From: Streptomyces sp. Je 1-79
GTDB lineage: Bacteria > Actinomycetota > Actinomycetes > Streptomycetales > Streptomycetaceae
Direction: 5' to 3'
DNA length: 64,000 nt
NCBI RefSeq assembly: GCF_025195125.1
Contig: NZ_JAMGSL010000001.1
Coordinates: 412,122-476,121 of the forward strand
Shown here: in pieces, positions 25,456 through 34,620 of the stretch
Layout: each line of letters opens with the position of its first letter
Numbering within the stretch: position 1 is the stretch's first letter
Position numbers and translations under genes: made by a program
The notes under the pieces: model-generated
The model's input: only the letters and a program-made list of their open reading frames with translations
Told to the model about the DNA's origin: nothing
The model's database searches: none

Positions 25456-26448
25456 ATGCTGGATGTGCTGGGCCTCGAACCCGACGACGAGTCCGTCTAC
25501 CGGGCGCTGCTCGGACGGCCGAACTCCACCGCGGTCCTCCTCGCCGATCTGGGCGTTCTGCCGCAGGCCCACGTCGACAAGGCCCTGGCCCGCCTCGTCG
25601 GGTGGGGGCTGGCGACCAGGTCGGCGGATGCGCGGTTCACCGCCGCGCCACCGGCCATGGCGCTCGGCGCGCTCATCAGCCAGCGCCGGGACGGGCTGCG
25701 CATGGCCGAGCATGCCCTGGTGACCTTCGCCGAGGAACACCGGGCGGCGATGACCGGGAGCAGCATCAACGATCTGATCGAGGTGGTCACGGGCGTCGAC
25801 GCCATCCGGCACCGCTTCCTCCAGGTGCAGCAGGCGGCCCGCACCCAGGTCCGCTCCTTCATCACCGCACCGTTCGTCGCCCTGCCACCCGACGAGAACA
25901 CGGCAGAGCCGGTGGCCCTCGGCCGCGGGGTGCACTTCCGGGCGGTACTGGACCGGGCCGTGCTCGGGGAGCCGGGCATCATCGACGACGCGATCGACTC
26001 CCTGGGCAGGGGCGTGCATCTGCGGGTCGCCGACGAACTGCCGATGAAACTCGTCCTGGCCGACGCCGACCTCGGCCTCGTCCCGCTCGCGGTCACAGCG
26101 GCCGGAGAGCCCGGCGCCGTGCTGCTGCACCGCTGCGGCCTTCTGGACGCGCTGGACGCCCTCTTCGAGACGGTGTGGCGCACCGCCCATCCCCTCGAAC
26201 TCTCCGGGACCGGCGGAGAAACCGACCTCACCGTCGAGGTCGGGCCGCAAGGCCCCACCGACCTCGACCGCAGGATCCTCGCGCTGCTCCTGGCCGGCCT
26301 GACGGATCTGACGGTCTCGACCCAGCTCGGTCTGTCACCGCGCACGCTGCACCGGCGCCTGCGACGTCTCATGGACATCGCCGGAGTCCGGTCCCGGATG
26401 CAGCTCGGCGCCTACGCCGTACGACACGACTGGACGGACACGGACTGA
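25456..26448 (+). CDS. LuxR-type HTH transcriptional regulator
   Basis: A 330-residue regulator. The N-terminal part (1-75) resembles a TrmB-like winged helix (SVYRALLGRPNSTAVLLADLGV). A middle domain of unknown ligand follows. The C-terminal 60 residues are a LuxR/NarL helix-turn-helix (LLLAGLTDLTVSTQLGLSPRTLHRRLRRLMDIAGVRSRMQL). This combination is frequent in Streptomyces. The ATG has GGAAGAGAG upstream. It is convergent with the sugar ABC operon and separated from the protease by a strong terminator, so no partner is clear. Confidence 0.83.
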   Translation: MLDVLGLEPDDESVYRALLGRPNSTAVLLADLGVLPQAHVDKALARLVGWGLATRSADARFTAAPPAMALGALISQRRDGLRMAEHALVTFAEEHRAAMTGSSINDLIEVVTGVDAIRHRFLQVQQAARTQVRSFITAPFVALPPDENTAEPVALGRGVHFRAVLDRAVLGEPGIIDDAIDSLGRGVHLRVADELPMKLVLADADLGLVPLAVTAAGEPGAVLLHRCGLLDALDALFETVWRTAHPLELSGTGGETDLTVEVGPQGPTDLDRRILALLLAGLTDLTVSTQLGLSPRTLHRRLRRLMDIAGVRSRMQLGAYAVRHDWTDTD

Positions 26449-26478
26449 ACGGGGCCCCGCGCGTGCGAGGGGCCCCGT
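26449..26478. terminator. Bidirectional terminator hairpin
   Basis: A perfect 10-bp stem (26449-26458 with 26469-26478) lies in the 38-bp gap between convergent genes. Confidence 0.85.
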
Positions 26479-26486
26479 CCCTACGG

Positions 26487-27350
26487 TCACTTCACCGAAC
26501 CCGCCATCACCCCCTGCACGAAGTGGCGCTGGAAGGCGAAGAAGACGACCACCGGCACGATCAGGGAGAGGAACGCCCCCGGCGCCAGGACGTCGATGTT
26601 GCTCCCGAACTGCCGTATCTGCGACTGCAGTTCCACCGTCAGCGGCTGCGAGGAGCTGTCGGCGAAGAGCAGCGCCACCAGCATGTCGTTCCAGACCCAG
26701 AGGAACTGGAAGATGGCCAGGCTGGCGATGGCCGGGCGCCCCACCGGCAGCACCAGCTGCGTCAGGATCCGCCACTCGCCACCGCCGTCCATCCGCGCGG
26801 CCTCCAGCATCTCGCGCGGGATGTCGGCGAAGTAGTTGCGCAGCAGGAAGACGGCGAACGGCAGCCCGTAGGCGACGTGGAAGAGCACCACGCCCGGGAT
26901 CGTGCCGAACAGACCCAGCTGCCCGAACAGCTTCGCCACCGGCAGCAGACCCACCTGCACCGGCACCACCAGCAGTGCCACCACGCCCAGGAAGATCCAG
27001 TCCCGTCCGGGGAACTCCAGCCAGGCGAAGGCGTATCCGGCGAGCGCCGCGACGACGACGACCAGGAGGGTCGTCGGCACCGAGATCAGCACGGTGTTCC
27101 AGAAGGCCTGCGTGATGCCCGCGTTGCCCAGCAGGGCGGTGTAGTTGTCGAGGGACAGCTGACCGGGGCCCGTCAGCGCCGTCCACCAGCCGCTCGCCGC
27201 GTTGTCGCTCGCCGAGCGCAGTGAGGACAGCAGCAGTCCGGCGACCGGAGTCACCCAGACCAGGCCGACCACGGCCAGGAACGCCTGGACCAGACCGTTG
27301 CCCAGCCAGCGGCGCAGTCGGCCGCCCGGCATCGTCGCGGTCGCACTCAT
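26487..27350 (-). CDS. Carbohydrate ABC transporter permease (MalG-type)
   Basis: A 287-residue inner-membrane permease with six hydrophobic segments. The cytoplasmic EAA loop is EAARMDGGGEWRILTQLVLP, which contacts the ATPase. It overlaps the upstream permease gene by ATGA and is the last gene of the glucosidase-binding protein-MalF-MalG operon. No ATPase gene is present; Streptomyces usually energises such importers with a shared MsiK ATPase encoded elsewhere. The product should import oligosaccharides that the GH13 enzyme then splits. Confidence 0.92.
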   Translation of the reverse strand: MSATATMPGGRLRRWLGNGLVQAFLAVVGLVWVTPVAGLLLSSLRSASDNAASGWWTALTGPGQLSLDNYTALLGNAGITQAFWNTVLISVPTTLLVVVVAALAGYAFAWLEFPGRDWIFLGVVALLVVPVQVGLLPVAKLFGQLGLFGTIPGVVLFHVAYGLPFAVFLLRNYFADIPREMLEAARMDGGGEWRILTQLVLPVGRPAIASLAIFQFLWVWNDMLVALLFADSSSQPLTVELQSQIRQFGSNIDVLAPGAFLSLIVPVVVFFAFQRHFVQGVMAGSVK

Positions 27351-28711
27351 CGCTGACTCCTACGGAAGCGGCGGACGTTGAACACCATCGCGGGGATCAC
27401 CAGCAGCAGGAGCAGCACACCGAGCGCGCTGCCGAGCCCCTGGTCGTTGCCGCCGCCGAAGGACACCAGCCACATCTGGGTGGCCAGCACGGTGGCGTCC
27501 TCCTGCACCGGCCCCGGCGCGATGATGTAGATCAGGTCGAAGACCTTCATCACATTGATCACCAGCGTCACGAAGACGACGGTCAGCACGGGTGCGAGGA
27601 GCGGGACGGTGATCCGGCGGAACACCTGCCACTCGTTCGCCCCGTCCATCCGCGCCGCCTCCAGCGCGTCGCGAGGCAGGGAGGACAGCCCCGCGCCGAT
27701 GAGCACCATCGCGAAGCCCGTCCAGATCCACAGGTACGCGCCGATGATCGCCGGTGTGACCAGGGCGGGGCCGAGCCAGGCGACACCCTCGTACGGCGGC
27801 GCGAAGTTCTCCGCGGGCAGCCGGACCGTGTACGCGCCGGCCCCGAGTCCGGTGAAGCGGAACGACCCGTCGGCCGCGGTGACCGTGGTCGCGACGGTCT
27901 TCCCCTCGCGGACCGCCGCCACCGTCATGCCGGGCAGTCCCCGCTCCGCGGTGTCGATCGCGCCGGGCCGGCCCCCGCCGCCGGGCGTGAAGTCCAGGTA
28001 CACGGCGCCGGCCACGTCGCCCGGACCGGCCTTGCCGACGGCCGCCTGCTTCGCCTCGGCGGACAGCTCCTTGGGCGGTACGCCGACGAGACCGAGGGCG
28101 ACGCTCTGCCCCGGGGAGACGGTGTCGGCCGTCCCGTACGAGCCGTCGGGCAGCCTGTCGAGCCCCTGCCCCTCGCGGGCCCGGGCGGACGGGTACGAGG
28201 AGGAGTCCTGGAACGCGTCGTGCACGCCGACCACCGCGGCGTTCAGCACGCCCCTGTCCGGGTCCTCCTCGTACGCGAGACGGAAGATGATGCCCGCGGC
28301 GAGGAAGGAGACCGCCATCGGCATGAAGAGCAGCAGCTTGAAGGCGGTGGCCCAGCGGACCTTCTCCACCAGCACCGCGAGGATCAGCCCCAGCCCGGTC
28401 AGCAGGGTCGGTGCGACGACCACCCAGATCGCGCTGTTGCGGACGGCGGTCAGGGTGGCCGGGTCGCTGAACATCTCCGCGTAGTTGTCCCCGCCGACGA
28501 ACCGGGTGCCGGACGCGTCGAAGAGGCTGCGGCCCACGGAGAACAGCACCGGGTAGACGACCAGCGCGCCGAGCAGGAGCAGCGCGGGCAGCACGAACGC
28601 CACGGCGACGATCCGCCGACGGCGCCTGGCCCGGTCCCGCGGGCTTCTGTCCCGTCGGCCGCCCTGCGTGGCCTCGGCCCGAGCGGGCGGGGGAGCGGTG
28701 ACTGCGGTCAT
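27347..28711 (-). CDS. Sugar ABC transporter permease (MalF-type) with extracytoplasmic insertion
   Basis: A 454-residue permease, about 150 longer than usual. Transmembrane segments lie at about 35-60, 105-125 and 130-150, then an insert of about 150 residues (150-300). The insert ends in a carboxypeptidase-regulatory-like beta sandwich (GLPGMTVAAVREGKTVATTVTAADGSFRFTGLGAGAYTVRLP). The remaining segments and EAA loop EAARMDGANEWQVFRRITVP follow. E. coli MalF also has a large periplasmic loop (P2) contacting the binding protein, but of another fold. The insert here may dock the lipoprotein encoded just upstream in the operon. Confidence 0.9.
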   Translation of the reverse strand: MTAVTAPPPARAEATQGGRRDRSPRDRARRRRRIVAVAFVLPALLLLGALVVYPVLFSVGRSLFDASGTRFVGGDNYAEMFSDPATLTAVRNSAIWVVVAPTLLTGLGLILAVLVEKVRWATAFKLLLFMPMAVSFLAAGIIFRLAYEEDPDRGVLNAAVVGVHDAFQDSSSYPSARAREGQGLDRLPDGSYGTADTVSPGQSVALGLVGVPPKELSAEAKQAAVGKAGPGDVAGAVYLDFTPGGGGRPGAIDTAERGLPGMTVAAVREGKTVATTVTAADGSFRFTGLGAGAYTVRLPAENFAPPYEGVAWLGPALVTPAIIGAYLWIWTGFAMVLIGAGLSSLPRDALEAARMDGANEWQVFRRITVPLLAPVLTVVFVTLVINVMKVFDLIYIIAPGPVQEDATVLATQMWLVSFGGGNDQGLGSALGVLLLLLVIPAMVFNVRRFRRSQR

Positions 28712-28721
28712 GACGGCCGCC

Positions 28722-30040
28722 TCAGCCCTTGTACGCCTTGGCCGCCGCGCCCTCCAGCGCGGCGGCCGTGGCGGCCGGGTCCGACGGGTCGCGCAGGAAG
28801 TCCTGGAGGATCTTCCACTCGCCCGCTCCCTTGGTGCCGCCGAACGCGGCCGGGGCCTGGTCCGACATGTCGAAGCGCACCGAATCCCCGGCGTCTATCA
28901 GGGACTTGGCGGTCGCGCGCAGCGTGTCGTCGCCGTAGGAGGCGAGGTCGAGCTTCTTGTTCGGCGAGAGGAAGCCGCCCGCCTCGGCCCACACGGCCGC
29001 GGCCTCCGGCGTCGCGAGGTACTCCAGGAACGCCATGGCGGCCTTCTGGTTCTTGCCGTCCTTCAGGACGACCGCCGCGTCACCACCGCTGACCACCGGC
29101 GCCTTGCCGCCCGCGACGGCCGGGAAGGGGAAGAACGTGGCGTCCACCCCGATCTTCCTCCCGAACTGGTCCTTGGCGACGCCGGCGACGAAGTCCCCCT
29201 CGTACACCATCGCGGCCTCGGGCTCCGGCCCGAAGACCTTCTCGACCGAACCGGGGAAGTCGGTGCCGAGCGCGCCCTTCTGACCACCCGCCACCAGCTT
29301 CCTGTCGGCGAAGAGGGTGCCGAGGGTGGTCAGTGCCTTGACCACGGTCGGGTCGGTCCACGCGATCTCGTGCTTCGCGAGCCGGTCGTACTTCTCGGGG
29401 CCCGCCTGGGAGAGGTAGATGTTCTCGAACCAGTCGGTGAGCGTCCAGCCGTCCTCACCGGCGACCGCGAAGGCCGGCAGGCCCGAGTCGGAGACCGTCT
29501 GCCCGCTCGTGAGCATCTCCTCGTACGTCTTCGGCGGCTTCACGCCGGCCTGGTCGAACGCCTCCGGGCTGTACCAGACGGTCGACTTGTGCGCGGCCTT
29601 GAAGTACAGGCCGTACAGGGCGCCGTCGACGGAGCCGTACTCCTTCCACACCGGCGCGTAGTTGGTGTCGACGGACTTCTTCGCCGTCTCCGACAGCGGC
29701 TTGAGCCACTTCTGCCGGGCGAACTGCTGGAGCACGCCGACCTGGGGGACCATGACCACGTCGGGGGCGTTGCCGCCCTCGATCTTGCTGCCGACGACGG
29801 TGGAGACGTTGTCGCCGGTGGACACGAACCGGGTCTTGGCGCCGGTCTTCTCGGTGAACGCGTCCAGCACCTTCTGGAAGTTCTTCTGTTCGGCGCCCGA
29901 CCAGACACCGGCCACGTCGAGGGTCTGTCCGGACAGTGCCTTCTCGCCGCCTCCGGCGCTCACCGGGCCGCCGCCGCACGCGGTGGCGGCGAGCGCCAGG
30001 GTCAGTGCGGAGCAGCACGCCGTCGTCATCCGTCGCATGG

Positions 30041-30044
<4 letters not shown>
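28722..30044 (-). CDS. Sugar ABC transporter substrate-binding lipoprotein
   Basis: A 440-residue extracellular solute-binding protein, family 1. The lipobox LAATAC gives Cys23. Typical features include APDVVMVPQVGVLQQFA, YFKAAHKSTVWYSPEAF and GGDAAVVLKDGKNQKAAMAFLEYLATPE. It delivers an oligosaccharide, probably an alpha-glucoside judging from the overlapping GH13 gene (ATGA), to the MalF/MalG pair that follows 10 bp downstream. Confidence 0.92.
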
Positions 30045-31696
<1,652 letters not shown>

Positions 31697-31764
31697 CACC
31701 CGTTGACCTGTATTTCTGCGTGAAGGGGTGCACGCCACCCAGAGCGGGTAGCGGTTATGCATGC

Positions 31765-31795
31765 ATGTTAAGTAGGTGTGTCGCGGGGGTGTCAA
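31765..31795 (-). promoter_or_regulatory. Vegetative-type promoter of sugar operon
   Basis: Minus strand: TTGACA (31790-31795) and TAACAT (31765-31770) with a 19-bp spacer, about 70 bp before the GH13 ATG. Confidence 0.55.
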
Positions 31796-31878
31796 CGAAG
31801 CTGCCGGAAGTCGACGCTTGTTGGGATGGAATGCCCTGGTTTGTGACGACCGTCAGGGCGCACGGGTCCGCATGCTGA

Positions 31879-31891
31879 TACCTAACAGGTA
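31879..31891. promoter_or_regulatory. Palindromic operator-like site
   Basis: TACCTAACAGGTA, arms TACCT/AGGTA around AAC. It lies upstream of the sugar operon and shares 11 of 13 positions with the site at 33281-33293 (minus strand). Confidence 0.45.
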
Positions 31892-31951
31892 AGTACGCCG
31901 CGTGGGGTGAAGGGCGAAGGCGCGCGGAGGCGGAAGGGGGCGCGCGAGGTG

Positions 31952-33226
31952 TCAGCGGCGACGGGCGATGGCCGCGAGCTCGTCCGCGAGCCGCCGCACC
32001 GCTGCCTCGGGCGTCTGGTGCTGTGTCATCGCGTCATGCGCCACCGCCTGCACCGCGAGGCTCACCTGCTCGTAGTGCGGGCTCTTGGGGCGCGGTGCGG
32101 CCGCGAGCACGCTCGCCCGCAGCGCGGGCAGATACGGGAAGCGCGCCACCAGCGCCGGATCCTCGTACAGCGCGGCCCGCACCGGCGGCAGGGCGCCCTC
32201 GCCGAGGACGCGGCGCTGCACTCGTTCGCTCGTGAGGTACGCGATCAGGTCGCGAGCCGACTCGGGGTGTCGGGCCTGACTGCTCACGGCCAGATTGGAG
32301 CCGCCCAGGACGCTCGCCCCCGGCCCCTCCGGGCCCGGCAGCGGCACGGCGCCGAACTTCCCCGCGACCTTCGACTGCGCGCCGGAGGCACCTGCGTACG
32401 CGTACGGCCAGTTGCGCAGGAAGAGCAGCCGGCCGTCCTGGAAGGCCTGCCGGGACTCCTCCTCCTTGTACGTCAGGGCTTCCCCCGGTATCCAGCCGTC
32501 CCGTACACCGCGGGCGAGGAACCCCAGCCCGGAGCGGGCGGCCGCCGAGTCGACCGTGACCCGCTCGCCCTCGTCGCCGAGGATCGTCCCGCCCGCCGAG
32601 TACACGGCCTCGGCCGCGTTGACCGTCAGCCCCTCGTAGGGCAGGAACTGGCCCGCGTACCCGCCCAGACCGTACTTCGGGGCGATGGTGCGGGCCTGCC
32701 GCTCCAGCTCCGCCCAGGTCCGCGGCGGGCGCTGACCCTCACGGGCGAGCACGTCCTTGCGGTAGAAGAGCATCCCGGCGTTCGTCACGTACGGGACGGC
32801 GTACAGCCGGCCGTCGTACGTCGCGGTGTCCACCACCGGAGGCAGGAAGCTCTCCAGGGGGAAACGGTCGCGCTCCAGCGGCGCGATCCACCCCGCCGCG
32901 GCGAATTCCGACGTCCACGCCACGTCGATGTTGAGCAGATCGAACCTGCCCTCGCCCGACCTCAGATCCGTGATCATCTGGGCGCGGGTCTCGTCGGCCG
33001 AGTCGGGGAGCTCGACGACGGTGACCCTCTCGGCAGGATGCGCGCGGTTCCATCCGTCCAGGACCCGTCCGAGATAACCGGTCAGGTCACCGGCGGTCGC
33101 CAGCGTCATCGGGCCGCGGCCGCTCGTGCGCTCCGCGCCGCCCGACGGCGTCCCGGAGGCCATGTACCCGGTCAGGACGACCGCGAGAGCCAGAAGACCC
33201 CTACCCGCGGCCCGTATCCACCGCAT
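31952..33226 (-). CDS. Extracellular solute-binding protein (orphan)
   Basis: A 424-residue family 1 solute-binding protein: exported N-terminus (RAAGRGLLALAVVLTGYMASG) without lipobox Cys, then FDLLNIDVAWTSEFAAAGWIAPL, YAVPYVTNAGMLFYRKDVL and GGSNLAVSSQARHPESARDLIAYLTSE. No permease or ATPase is adjacent, so it may feed another importer or act as a sensor. ATG 33226 has the ideal GGGAGGA ribosome site; the longer open frame to 33277 lacks one. A TATACA -10 at 33277-33282 (minus) is overlapped by an operator-like motif. Confidence 0.88.
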   Translation of the reverse strand: MRWIRAAGRGLLALAVVLTGYMASGTPSGGAERTSGRGPMTLATAGDLTGYLGRVLDGWNRAHPAERVTVVELPDSADETRAQMITDLRSGEGRFDLLNIDVAWTSEFAAAGWIAPLERDRFPLESFLPPVVDTATYDGRLYAVPYVTNAGMLFYRKDVLAREGQRPPRTWAELERQARTIAPKYGLGGYAGQFLPYEGLTVNAAEAVYSAGGTILGDEGERVTVDSAAARSGLGFLARGVRDGWIPGEALTYKEEESRQAFQDGRLLFLRNWPYAYAGASGAQSKVAGKFGAVPLPGPEGPGASVLGGSNLAVSSQARHPESARDLIAYLTSERVQRRVLGEGALPPVRAALYEDPALVARFPYLPALRASVLAAAPRPKSPHYEQVSLAVQAVAHDAMTQHQTPEAAVRRLADELAAIARRR

Positions 33227-33276
33227 AGGTTCCTCCCAGAGCGCCGCGCCGTACACCTTCGTCCAGCAACAGGGCA

Positions 33277-33293
33277 TGTATACCCGTTAGGCA
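33277..33293. promoter_or_regulatory. Promoter/operator between binding protein and PadR gene
   Basis: Minus strand: TATACA -10 (33277-33282) overlapped by TGCCTAACGGGTA (33281-33293), a near copy of 31879-31891. The site is 57 bp before the padR-type GTG. PadR autoregulation plus repression of the binding-protein gene is a reasonable inference. Confidence 0.45.
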
Positions 33294-33349
33294 TGGGCGA
33301 TACTAGAGCCCACATCACACCGGGAGCACGGCAAGGGAGGACAGTACGG

Positions 33350-33865
33350 GTGCGCCATCCCCTCCTCGCCCTCCTGGCCAGGGGCCCCGCCCACGGCTAC
33401 GAGCTCAAGCAGGACCTTGAGCAACTGCTGGGCGCCGCGTACCCTCCCACCAACGTCGGCCAGATCTACGTCACGCTCGGCCGCCTCGAGAAGTCCGGGC
33501 TGATCGAGGGCGAGGAGATCGCCCAGGAGAGCCGGCCCAACAAGAAGATCTACCGCCTCACCGAAGCCGGGCAGGAAGCACTGCGTTCCTGGTTCGACGA
33601 GACGGCGGACGAGCCGAGGGTACGGGACGAGTTCTTCATGAAGCTCGCCCTCGCCCCGCGCACGGGTCTCGCCGACCAGATCGCCCTCATCAACAAGCAG
33701 CGACGCGAATACCTCACCACCATGCGCAATCTGTCCAAGCTGGCCGCCGTCGAAGACCGGGACAACCGCATAGCCCACCTGCTGATCGAGGGCGCCATGC
33801 TCCACCTCCAGGCCGACCTCGACTGGCTGGAGCGCTGCCAGGAGGAGCTGGAGGAGCTGCAATGA
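33350..33865 (+). CDS. PadR family transcriptional regulator
   Basis: A 171-residue PadR regulator: winged helix LLALLARGPAHGYELKQDLEQLLG...NVGQIYVTLGRLEKSGLIEGEE, then an alpha-helical dimerisation part ending in LQADLDWLERCQEELEELQ. GTG 33350 is preceded by GGGAGG at good spacing and matches the family N-terminus; ATG 33293 is an alternative. It overlaps the ABC ATPase gene by ATGA. PadR regulators beside ATPase/FtsX exporters commonly repress them and respond to the exported toxic compound. Confidence 0.9.
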   Translation: MRHPLLALLARGPAHGYELKQDLEQLLGAAYPPTNVGQIYVTLGRLEKSGLIEGEEIAQESRPNKKIYRLTEAGQEALRSWFDETADEPRVRDEFFMKLALAPRTGLADQIALINKQRREYLTTMRNLSKLAAVEDRDNRIAHLLIEGAMLHLQADLDWLERCQEELEELQ

Positions 33866-34617
33866 CCGACTCCGCCATACCCGTGCCGCTGCTGCGCGCC
33901 GAGGGCCTCGTCAAGACCCACCACGGCGAGGGCGCTCCCGCCCACGCCGTGCGCGGCGTCGATCTGACCGTACGGCGCGGCGAATTCGTCGCCGTCACCG
34001 GACCCTCCGGCGCCGGCAAGTCCACCCTGCTGCATCTGCTCGGCGGACTCCAGCGTCCCGACAGCGGCTCGCTCCTGCTGGATGGCGAGACCACCGACAA
34101 CTGGACCGAGGCACGCTGGGCGGTGGAGCGGCGCCGCCGCATCGGCATCGTCTTCCAGTTCTTCAACCTCGTCTCCAACCTCAGCGTCGCCGACAACGTC
34201 GAACTGCCCGCACTCCTGGCAGGCACCTCCGCCAAGCGGGCCCGCGCCGAACGCGAGAAGCTCCTCGCCGAGCTGGGTCTCGACACCAAGGCCCGCAGCA
34301 TGCCCGGCGAGCTGTCCGGCGGCGAACAGCAGCGCGTGGCCCTCGCCCGCGCGCTGGTCAACCAGCCGCGGCTGCTCCTCGCCGACGAACCGGCCGGCAG
34401 CCTCGACAGCAAGGGCACCCGCGAAGTGATGCGGCAGCTGGCCCGCTTCCACCAGAACGGCCAGACCATCGTGCTCGTCACCCACGACGCACGGCTCGCC
34501 AGCGCCGCGGACCGGGTGATCAGCTTCTTCGACGGCCGCATAGCCGACGACGCCGAACTGGGTGGCACCCCGCCGCGCGGCAACGGCCTCGCCGGCGTGC
34601 TGGAACTGAAGGACTGA
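33862..34617 (+). CDS. ABC transporter ATP-binding protein (MacB/LolD type)
   Basis: A 251-residue ATPase. Walker A GPSGAGKST (about 50), Q-loop VFQFFNLVSNLSV, signature LSGGEQQRVALARAL, Walker B LLLADEPAGSLD, and the H-loop LVTHD are all intact. It is preceded by the PadR gene and followed after 3 bp by the FtsX-like permease. Together they form a two-gene exporter for peptides, lipids or antibiotics. Confidence 0.94.
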   Translation: MTDSAIPVPLLRAEGLVKTHHGEGAPAHAVRGVDLTVRRGEFVAVTGPSGAGKSTLLHLLGGLQRPDSGSLLLDGETTDNWTEARWAVERRRRIGIVFQFFNLVSNLSVADNVELPALLAGTSAKRARAEREKLLAELGLDTKARSMPGELSGGEQQRVALARALVNQPRLLLADEPAGSLDSKGTREVMRQLARFHQNGQTIVLVTHDARLASAADRVISFFDGRIADDAELGGTPPRGNGLAGVLELKD

Positions 34618-34620
34618 CCC

